DNA of 64,000 bases, taken from contig NZ_SPQK01000006.1 of NCBI RefSeq assembly GCF_004570875.1, positions 124,001 through 188,000 on the forward strand, read 5' to 3'. This document shows positions 58,544 to 64,000 of this stretch, piece by piece. The notes below the pieces were generated by a model. It did no database searches. It worked only from the letters and a program-made list of their open reading frames with translations, and was not told the origin of the DNA. The DNA is from Blastococcus sp. CT_GayMR16. GTDB lineage: Bacteria; Actinomycetota; Actinomycetes; Mycobacteriales; Geodermatophilaceae. Positions within the stretch are counted from its first letter, which is position 1; each line of letters opens with the position of its first letter. The position numbers and the translations under genes were made by a program.

Positions 58544-59361
58544 AGCGCCTCGTCGGTCATGCCGCCGGCCAGGATCGGTCCGCCGTCGATCGGCAGGGTC
58601 TGCCCGCTCACCCAGCCGCTCATGGGGCTGACGAAGAACAGCACGCCCTGGGCGATGTCGGCGGGATAGCCGACGCGCCGGAGCGCCACGTGCTCGCCCA
58701 TCGTCTCGGGGGTCTCGCCGAAGCGGGCCCAGGAGCGCACGGCCCCTTCTGACGCCACACCGCCGACGGCGATGGCGTTGCAGCGGACGCCGCGCGGACC
58801 CCACTCCGCGGCGGCCACCCGGGTGAGCATCTGCAGGCCCGCCTTGGCCGCCGAGTAGGCGGCGCCGCCCTTGACGCCCTGCACGCCCGCGGCGGAGGAG
58901 ATGTTGACGATCGCCGGCGAGTCGGACTTCAGCAGGTGGGGGAGGGCCGCCCAGGAGCAGAGATAGGCCGACGTGAGGTTGAGGTCGACGGCGTTGGCCC
59001 ACCGGTCGGGCGGGGTGTCCTTGAGCGGGAACATGTACGCGCCGCCGGCATTGTTGACCAGGATGTCGAGGCGCCCGTAGTGCTCGACGGCCCGGCGCAC
59101 GAGCTCCGTCACGTCCTCGGCCTTGCGGACGTCGGTCGGGACCGTGATCGCCTGCCGGCCGGTGGTCGCGACGACGCTCGCGGCCGTCTCCTCCAGTGGC
59201 CCGGGCTTGCGCCCGGCGAGGACGACGTCGGCGCCGTGCTCGGCCAGCAGATGGGCCGTGCGGGCGCCGATGCCCGTTCCGCCTCCGGTGATCACCGCGA
59301 CCTTGCCGGTCAGGTCGAGCAGCGGATGGAGTGGAACGGCTTCCGGGAGAGGGAACGACAT
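58528..59361 (-). CDS. SDR-family oxidoreductase
   Basis: The 277-residue protein has VAVITGGGTGIGARTAHLLA, NNAGG at 103-107 and Ser155, Tyr169 and Lys173 (AAYSAAKAG). The sequence resembles 2,4-dienoyl-CoA reductase or enoyl-reductase-like SDRs (LVNNAGGAYMFPLKD). A role in handling unsaturated acyl-CoA is plausible. It overlaps the NUDIX gene and is 50 bp downstream of a zinc dehydrogenase on the same strand. Confidence 0.87.
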   Translation of the reverse strand: MSFPLPEAVPLHPLLDLTGKVAVITGGGTGIGARTAHLLAEHGADVVLAGRKPGPLEETAASVVATTGRQAITVPTDVRKAEDVTELVRRAVEHYGRLDILVNNAGGAYMFPLKDTPPDRWANAVDLNLTSAYLCSWAALPHLLKSDSPAIVNISSAAGVQGVKGGAAYSAAKAGLQMLTRVAAAEWGPRGVRCNAIAVGGVASEGAVRSWARFGETPETMGEHVALRRVGYPADIAQGVLFFVSPMSGWVSGQTLPIDGGPILAGGMTDEALWAED

Positions 59362-59411
59362 GGCCTGAGCAGATCAGTCGACGGCCCCGAAGGGAAGGGG
59401 GGTGGCGCAGG

Positions 59412-60452
59412 TCAGGGTCGCAGCAGCACCTTGATCGACCGGCGCTCGTCCATGGCCCGGTAGCCCTCGGCCACGTCGGCCAGCGCCAGCTCGGTGTCGA
59501 AGACCCGTCCTGGCCGCAGGTCGCCCGCGAGGACGTCGGCCAGCAGGTCGGGCAGGTACGCACGCACGGGCGCGACGCCGCCGGCATAGCCGATGTTCCT
59601 CGCGAACATCTGCCCGAGCGGGAGCTGGCCGAACGGGGCGCCGACGCAGCCCAGCCGGCCGCCCGGCCGGACGGCGCCGACCGCCTGGGCCATCGACTCC
59701 TGGGAGCCGACGCACTCCAGGGCGGCATCGGCTCCGTCGGGCCCCAGCAGCTCGCGGACGGCGGCGACCCCGTCGTCCCCGCGCTGGTCGACGATGTCGG
59801 TCGCGCCCATCGCCCGCGCCAGGTCCTGCCGGTCCGGGTGGCGGCTCATCATCACGACCCGCTCGGCCCCGAGCCGGCGGGCGGCCAGGACCCCGCACTG
59901 CCCGACCGCGCCGTCACCGACCACGACGACGGTGTCCCCGGGAGCGACCCGCGCCGAGACCGCGGCGTGGTGCCCGGTGCCCATGACGTCGGTGAGCGCC
60001 AGGAGATCGGGCACGAGGTCGTCGCCTGCGTCTCCTGCGCGGACCAGCGTGCCGTCGGCCAGCGGCACCCGGACGAACTCCGACTGCCCGCCGTCGGCGA
60101 GTATCCCGGTGCGGTCGGGCGCGCCCCAGAAGGACCCGTGCTCGCACGACGTCGGCAGGCCGCGCAGGCAGTGCCGGCAGGTGCCGTCGCTGATGGCGAA
60201 CGGGGCGATCACCAGGTCGCCGGGCGTGAGGGTCGCGACGGCTGAGCCGACGGACTCGACGACGCCGATGAACTCGTGGCCGATCCGCTTGGGGAAGGCG
60301 GTCGGCGCCTTCCCGCGGTAGGGGTGCAGGTCGGACCCGCAGATGCAGGCGGCGGTCACCCGGACGACGGCGTCCGTCGGGTGATGGACCTGGGGGTCGG
60401 GGACCTCGGTCAGGTGGATCTCACGGACGGCGTCGAGGAGGGTGGCGAGCAC
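59412..60452 (-). CDS. Medium-chain alcohol dehydrogenase-like protein
   Basis: The 346-residue protein has catalytic zinc ligands Cys38 (CICGSDLH) and His59-Glu60 (RIGHEFIG) and the fold GDTVVVVGDGAVGQCGV. In the structural zinc loop (SDGTCRHCLRGLPTSC) the first Cys of the usual CGxC is Asp, so that site has three Cys and one Asp. It probably oxidises an alcohol with NAD(P). It starts with GTG, and no strong ribosome site is visible. Confidence 0.88.
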   Translation of the reverse strand: MLATLLDAVREIHLTEVPDPQVHHPTDAVVRVTAACICGSDLHPYRGKAPTAFPKRIGHEFIGVVESVGSAVATLTPGDLVIAPFAISDGTCRHCLRGLPTSCEHGSFWGAPDRTGILADGGQSEFVRVPLADGTLVRAGDAGDDLVPDLLALTDVMGTGHHAAVSARVAPGDTVVVVGDGAVGQCGVLAARRLGAERVVMMSRHPDRQDLARAMGATDIVDQRGDDGVAAVRELLGPDGADAALECVGSQESMAQAVGAVRPGGRLGCVGAPFGQLPLGQMFARNIGYAGGVAPVRAYLPDLLADVLAGDLRPGRVFDTELALADVAEGYRAMDERRSIKVLLRP

Positions 60453-60501
60453 GCCTCATCGTGCCCCTTACCGTGCCGTCGTCCACAGGCGGGGGGAGGG
60501 G

Positions 60502-60645
60502 TCAGCGGCGGGCGGCGAGGGAGGCGATCTCGTGCGCGGACTCCTGGGTGGGGGCCAGGTCGAAGGCGCGCTGCAGTGCGCGTTCCTCCCGCAGGTGGGC
60601 CCGGGTCGAGCGGTGCCGGGCGAGGACGGTGCGCAGGCTGGTCAT
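60502..60645 (-). CDS. Small conserved-type hypothetical protein (47 aa)
   Basis: A 48-codon frame starts with ATG after AAGGAATCC and encodes MTSLRTVLARHRSTRAHLRE onward, ending SLAARR. The pattern is helical and strongly charged, with good codon usage. Small proteins of this type occur in other actinobacteria, but I know no function. It is just downstream of the GNAT gene on the same strand (19 bp) and probably co-transcribed. Confidence 0.65.
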   Translation of the reverse strand: MTSLRTVLARHRSTRAHLREERALQRAFDLAPTQESAHEIASLAARR

Positions 60646-60664
60646 GGCGGATTCCTTGTCGGTG

Positions 60665-61162
60665 TCAGGAGTGGGTCGGAGCAGTGGCCGGCGCGAGCGG
60701 GCTCGCGACGGTGAAGACGTCGGCGTCCGGGGTGAACGCGGAGCCGGGCAGCAGGCGCCGGATGAGGGAGAGGACGCGGTCGTTGTCGCGCTGGACGGTC
60801 GCGGTCAGCGTGCGCACGCCCCGGCGGGCGGCCAGGTCGATGAGCTCGACCAGGAGCTGGCGCCCCAGGCCGACGCCCTGCCAGGCGTCCTCGACGACGA
60901 TCGCGAACTCGGCGGTGCCGGGGTCAGCGGGGGAGCGGTCGTACCGGGCCACCCCGACGACCTCTCCGCCGACGAGGCCGACCACGGCCTCACGCAGGTC
61001 GTGGTCGACGGTCACGAGACGGTCGACGGCCTCGGGTGGCAGGCCGCGCAGCGGCGCATGGAAACGGCGGTACACCGTGTCGGGCGACAGTCGCGGCCAC
61101 AGCCGGCGGAACAGCGTCCGGTCGTCGGGTCGCACCGGCCTCGTCGCGACGGCGATGTCCAT
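60665..61162 (-). CDS. GNAT-family N-acetyltransferase
   Basis: The 165-residue protein has GNAT motif A WQGVGLGRQLLVELIDLAAR (Q/R-x-x-G-x-G/A) and VVGVARYD before it. It transfers acetyl from acetyl-CoA to an unknown amine or protein. The ATG at 61162 is supported by AGGAGG 6 bases upstream; an ATG at 61219 would cross the HxlR operator region. It is divergent from the HxlR gene. Confidence 0.87.
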   Translation of the reverse strand: MDIAVATRPVRPDDRTLFRRLWPRLSPDTVYRRFHAPLRGLPPEAVDRLVTVDHDLREAVVGLVGGEVVGVARYDRSPADPGTAEFAIVVEDAWQGVGLGRQLLVELIDLAARRGVRTLTATVQRDNDRVLSLIRRLLPGSAFTPDADVFTVASPLAPATAPTHS

Positions 61163-61175
61163 GTCCGGCCTCCTG

Positions 61176-61226
61176 GGTTCGTCGGATGAACTGTGCTCCT
61201 CCGATGTCAGGTTCGTCAAGTGAACC
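61176..61226. promoter_or_regulatory. Two similar 17-bp operator sites
   Basis: GGTTCGTC-GGA-TGAACT (61176-61192) and GGTTCGTC-AAG-TGAACC (61210-61226) are 34 bp apart and identical at 13 of 17 positions. Each carries a GTTC/GAAC inverted repeat. They lie between the divergent GNAT and HxlR genes and are probably bound by the HxlR protein. Confidence 0.7.
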
Positions 61227-61235
61227 CAGGAGTTC

Positions 61236-61241
61236 TATGCT
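61236..61241 (+). promoter_or_regulatory. Putative -10 of a leaderless HxlR transcript
   Basis: TATGCT ends 7 bases before the GTG at 61249, the same sequence and spacing style as in front of the hydrolase gene at 2176. Confidence 0.45.
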
Positions 61242-61248
61242 GGGCGGT

Positions 61249-61704
61249 GTGAGTGAAGCCTCGTGGGACCGGTCCCGGTGCTCCGTCGCCGGGACGCTGG
61301 GCGTCGTCGGTGAGAAGTGGAGCCTGCTGGTGCTGCGGGAGGCGTTCTTCGGCGTGCGCCGGTTCGCCGACTTCCAGCGCCTGCTCAGGATCCCGAAGGC
61401 GGTGCTCAGCGACCGGCTCGCCACGCTCGTGGAGCAGGGGATCCTCGCGCGGGTCCCGTACCAGGCCGAGGGGGAGCGGCAGCGGCACGAGTACCGGCTG
61501 ACGACGAAGGGCCGCGACCTCTATCCGACCCTCGTCGCCCTCATGCAGTGGGGCGACACGTACCTGGCCGATGGGCCGGCGCCGCTCGAGCTGCGCCACC
61601 AGGACTGCGGCGCGCCGGTGCACCTGGAGCTGCGCTGCGAGGCCGGGCACGCGGTCGAGGGGCCGCGGGCGGTCCGGCCGGTCCGGGCCACTCCCGTCGG
61701 CTGA
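61249..61704 (+). CDS. HxlR-family regulator
   Basis: The 151-residue winged-helix protein has RCSVAGTLGVVGEKWSLLVL and LLRIPKAVLSDRLATLVEQG, the HxlR fold with one N-terminal Cys (Cys8) that in some relatives senses aldehydes or quinones (family knowledge). A C-terminal extension holds further cysteines in HQDCGAPVHLELRC, possibly metal-binding. The GTG at 61249 fits a leaderless start; an ATG at 61237 is an alternative. It probably controls itself and the GNAT gene. Confidence 0.85.
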   Translation: MSEASWDRSRCSVAGTLGVVGEKWSLLVLREAFFGVRRFADFQRLLRIPKAVLSDRLATLVEQGILARVPYQAEGERQRHEYRLTTKGRDLYPTLVALMQWGDTYLADGPAPLELRHQDCGAPVHLELRCEAGHAVEGPRAVRPVRATPVG

Positions 61705-61750
61705 CCCGACGGGCTGGACCCCCGGCCCCCGCGCTTGCAGACTGCGGCCC

Positions 61751-61963
61751 ATGAGCGACGTCGCCAAGGGCCCGGCCAGCTACTTCCCGTCGATCGAGAA
61801 GAAGTACGGCCGGCCGATCCCGGAGTGGAAGGACCTGATCCGGGCGTCGCCGCTCACCAGGCACATGGAGCTGGTGGCCTGGCTCAAGTCCGAGCACGGG
61901 ATGGGCCACGGGCACGCCAACGCACTGGTGGCCGACACCCTCGCGGAGGACGCGACGGCCTGA
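61751..61963 (+). CDS. DUF4287-family protein
   Basis: The 70-residue protein begins MSDVAKGPASYFPSIEKKYG and contains RHMELVAWLKSEHGMGHGHA, the pattern of the DUF4287 family. Function unknown. It follows the HxlR gene by 46 bp. Confidence 0.8.
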   Translation: MSDVAKGPASYFPSIEKKYGRPIPEWKDLIRASPLTRHMELVAWLKSEHGMGHGHANALVADTLAEDATA

Positions 61964-61976
61964 GGGTGGGCCGAGC

Positions 61977-62456
61977 TCAGCCCAGGTGGGCGCGGAGCGC
62001 GGCCACCACGAGCCGGTGGTCCTCCAGCTGCGGCAGCCCGGAGACCACCACCAAGCCGACCGGGCCGACCGAGCGCACGATCACCGGGAACGCACCGCCG
62101 TGGGCGGCGTACCGCAGCGGGTCCAGGCCGTACTCCTCCTCGAACGTCGTCCCCTGCTCCACGCTCGCTTGGCGCACGTAGAGCGAGCTGTGGCCGAACC
62201 GGTCGACGACCGCGGCCTTCCGCTCGATCCACGCGGCGTTGTCGGGCGTCGCGCCCGGGAGCGCGACGTGGAAGAGCCGGTGGTGGTTGCGGCTGATGTC
62301 GATCGCCACCGGTGCGCCCTGGCGCCGGGCGACGGCCGCGAGCGCCGTCCCGAGCTCCCAGGCGTCGTCGTTGGTGAAGGAGCCGAACTGCAGCTCGGCC
62401 TCCTCGGCGGCGAGATCGGCCACGGACGGCCAGGACACGGCGGCGGCGTCGGTCAT
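61977..62456 (-). CDS. UPF0303 / heme-degrading-domain protein
   Basis: The 159-residue protein contains ALPGATPDNAAWIERKAAVV and GAFPVIVRSVGPVGLVVVSG. This is the pattern of the UPF0303 (GlcG/HbpS-like) family, often annotated as a heme-degrading domain. Direct activity is uncertain. It lies 11 bp downstream of pabB on the same strand. Confidence 0.78.
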   Translation of the reverse strand: MTDAAAVSWPSVADLAAEEAELQFGSFTNDDAWELGTALAAVARRQGAPVAIDISRNHHRLFHVALPGATPDNAAWIERKAAVVDRFGHSSLYVRQASVEQGTTFEEEYGLDPLRYAAHGGAFPVIVRSVGPVGLVVVSGLPQLEDHRLVVAALRAHLG

Positions 62457-62467
62457 ACCGAGAGTTC

Positions 62468-63622
62468 CTACCCTGCGCACGGGATGAGCGGGCCGCCCAG
62501 GATGGCCGCCTTGGCCAGCAGCTCGGCCCGCTCCGCGGCCGGGTCGGAGCCCCAGGTGATGGCACCGCCCGCGCCGTACACGGCCGTTCCCGACGCCCGG
62601 TCGACGACGACGGTGCGGATGGCCACGCCGAAGCGCGCCCGGAACGCCGCCCCCGGCGGCGCGACCAGGCCGACGGCGCCGCAGTACACCCCGCGCGGGC
62701 CGTGCTCCAGGTCCCGGATGAGCTGCATGCTCGCCCGCTTCGGAGCCCCGGTGACCGAGCCGCACGGGAACAGCGCGCGGAACACGTCGACGAGGCCGAC
62801 GTCGGCCCGCGTCCGGGCGGTGATCTCCGAGGTCAGCTGCCACACGGTCGGGTAGCGCTCGAGCGCGAACAGCTCCGGGACGTCGACGCTGCCCACCCGG
62901 GCGACCCGGGAGAGGTCGTTGCGCAGCAGGTCGACGATCATCAGGTTCTCGGCCCGTTCCTTCGGGCTGGCCCGCAGGTCCTCGCCCCGGTGCCGGTCGT
63001 CGTCGGCCGTGCGCCCGCGGGCTGCGGTGCCCTTCATCGGCCGGGTCCGCAGCCGGTCGCCGTCCCACTCGAAGAAGAGCTCGGGGCTCGCGCCGGCGAT
63101 CACGTGCCGGCCCAGGTCCAGGTACGCGTGGTGCGCACCGCCCTGCGCCGCGGCCAGGGCGGCGTAGAGGTCCGCGGGGTCGCCGTCGAACCGCGCCCGG
63201 AGCCGGTCGGTGAGGTTCACCTGGTAGGAGTCGCCGGCCGCGATGGACGCGCGGACCCGGTCCACCGCCAGGCGGTGCTCGGCGTCGGACCAGTCCGGCC
63301 GCCAGTCCAGCGCTGACGTGCCGGCCGATGTCACGGGGTCGACGGGCCGAGGCGGCCCGCAGAGCCCGAACCAGGCGAGCGGCGGGCCGTCGGGATCGGG
63401 CGGGTGGACCGGCAGGGCTGCGTCCAGGGCGGCCGCGGCCTCGTAGCCGACGTAGCCGAACGCCCAGTGCCCGGCGGCGGTGGCGCGCTCGACCTCGGCC
63501 AGCACCGGGACGACGTCCTCGAGGGTGCGGGCCGTGAGCACCCGGAACGGCGGCGGGCAGCGCATCGCCGTGCCGCTGCGGAGGTCGTCGAACCGCGCCC
63601 ACAGTGTGCCGCTGCCGGTCAT
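62468..63622 (-). CDS. pabB: Aminodeoxychorismate synthase component I (PabB-like)
   Basis: The 384-residue chorismate-binding enzyme has GDSYQVNLTDRLRARF, RTRPMKGTAARGRTADD, AENLMIVDLLRNDLSRVARV and LFPCGSVTGAPKRASMQLIR, the conserved order of PabB and TrpE. Its short length and the PMKGTAARG form favour PabB over anthranilate synthase. It makes aminodeoxychorismate from chorismate for folate. There is no partner PabA or lyase next to it. Confidence 0.88.
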   Translation of the reverse strand: MTGSGTLWARFDDLRSGTAMRCPPPFRVLTARTLEDVVPVLAEVERATAAGHWAFGYVGYEAAAALDAALPVHPPDPDGPPLAWFGLCGPPRPVDPVTSAGTSALDWRPDWSDAEHRLAVDRVRASIAAGDSYQVNLTDRLRARFDGDPADLYAALAAAQGGAHHAYLDLGRHVIAGASPELFFEWDGDRLRTRPMKGTAARGRTADDDRHRGEDLRASPKERAENLMIVDLLRNDLSRVARVGSVDVPELFALERYPTVWQLTSEITARTRADVGLVDVFRALFPCGSVTGAPKRASMQLIRDLEHGPRGVYCGAVGLVAPPGAAFRARFGVAIRTVVVDRASGTAVYGAGGAITWGSDPAAERAELLAKAAILGGPLIPCAG

Positions 63623-63655
63623 CGCACCGCCTCCTCTGCCGAGCGCGCAGCGTAG

Positions 63656-64000
63656 TCAGGGCGGTGGCGGGAACCCGTCGGTCAGCCCGACAGCGGCCGG
63701 GTCCTGCATCAGCCGCCGGAGTTCGGCGCCGAAGCGCGTCGCGGGAGCTCCGTCGACGACGTCGTGGTCCACGGTCACGGTCAGGTCGAGGACGTCGCGC
63801 ACGACGATCTCGTCGCCGACGGCCCGCGGGCGCCGGTCCAGCCCGCCCACCACGACGACCAGGGACGCCAGGGTGGGCGGCGCGATCGCGAAACCGCCGC
63901 CGCCGGCGAACATCCCGACCGCCGTCACCTGCACGGTGCCGGTGCGGAGGTGCGCGTGCACCGACCGGCGCAGAACCGCGTACATCAGGGGGAGGACCCC
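63656..64000 (-). CDS. 2-Oxoacid dehydrogenase E2-type acyltransferase, C-terminal part
   Basis: The gene runs off the right edge; the 115 visible residues form the C-terminus. TVTVDHDVVDGAPATRF carries the HxxxDG catalytic motif, and VGMFAGGGGFAIAPPTL is the other conserved segment of the catalytic domain. It could be a lipoyl E2 or a free-standing relative. The N-terminal part is not visible; an ATG at 63985 is internal. Confidence 0.78.
   Translation of the reverse strand, partial: GVLPLMYAVLRRSVHAHLRTGTVQVTAVGMFAGGGGFAIAPPTLASLVVVVGGLDRRPRAVGDEIVVRDVLDLTVTVDHDVVDGAPATRFGAELRRLMQDPAAVGLTDGFPPPP

Noticed and set aside
1-64000. Mobile element or recent horizontal island
   Set aside because: No transposase, integrase, tRNA target site or clear terminal repeats were seen, and codon use looks uniform. 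Duplications are present but without element signatures.

Overview
The DNA is very GC-rich, coding third positions are nearly always G or C, GTG starts are frequent, and the proteins include F420-dependent (LLM-type), mycofactocin-type SDR, P450 and HxlR families. This points to a high-GC actinobacterium (Actinomycetota). Geodermatophilaceae or a relative is a reasonable guess but cannot be proven here. No rRNA, tRNA, CRISPR array, transposase or phage gene was seen. About 63 protein genes fill the window with short gaps.

Layout. 1-4 kb: end of a MaoC/FAS1-type hydratase pair, then a MoxR ATPase and a CoxE-type vWA protein separated by an opposing alpha/beta hydrolase. 4-10.4 kb: an alpha/beta acyl-CoA dehydrogenase pair and a Liv-type ABC importer (fused LivH-LivM permease, LivG, LivF; no binding protein gene). 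10.6-25 kb: MaoC hydratase, aldo/keto reductase, fused double acyl-CoA dehydrogenase, acyl-CoA ligase, thiolase, two TetR regulators, LLM oxidoreductase, amidohydrolase, a domain-permuted CaiB-like CoA-transferase, and an enoyl-CoA hydratase with its own TetR. 25.8-31.5 kb: TesB thioesterase and two paralogous acyl-CoA dehydrogenase pairs facing away from each other. 31.5-39.6 kb: three MFS exporters with an SDR, cupin, crotonase, flavin reductase and aldo/keto reductase. 39.9-43.2 kb: a chelatase-like AAA+/vWA pair with start-codon and stop-codon anomalies, and a CoA-transferase. 43.2-52 kb: a P450 with two ferredoxins, a ferredoxin reductase, a mycofactocin-type SDR, two paralogous aldehyde dehydrogenases, a TetR and a 3-hydroxyisobutyrate-dehydrogenase-like enzyme. 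52-60.5 kb: hydrolase, SDRs, GntR regulator, zinc alcohol dehydrogenases, crotonase, TetR and a limonene-epoxide-hydrolase-like protein. 60.5-64 kb: ordinary genes (small protein, GNAT, HxlR, DUF4287, UPF0303, PabB, start of an E2 acyltransferase).

Together the genes read as a catabolic region for an alicyclic, terpenoid or steroid-like acid or alcohol: uptake (Liv), oxidation of a hydrocarbon or alcohol (P450, mycofactocin-type SDR, aldehyde dehydrogenases), CoA activation (ligase, CoA-transferases), repeated beta-oxidation (acyl-CoA dehydrogenase pairs, MaoC and crotonase hydratases, SDRs, thiolase) and export or detoxification (MFS, AKR). The substrate is inferred, not shown.

The most interesting non-coding signal is a recurring palindrome, approximated by TACCGTAAG-N-CTTACGGTA. 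It lies in seven intergenic regions from 3.9 to 55 kb, each next to acyl-CoA or alcohol catabolism genes, and looks like the operator of one shared regulator. Other candidate operators include a perfect 23-bp palindrome between a TetR gene and the epoxide-hydrolase-like gene, and two similar 17-bp sites in front of the HxlR gene.
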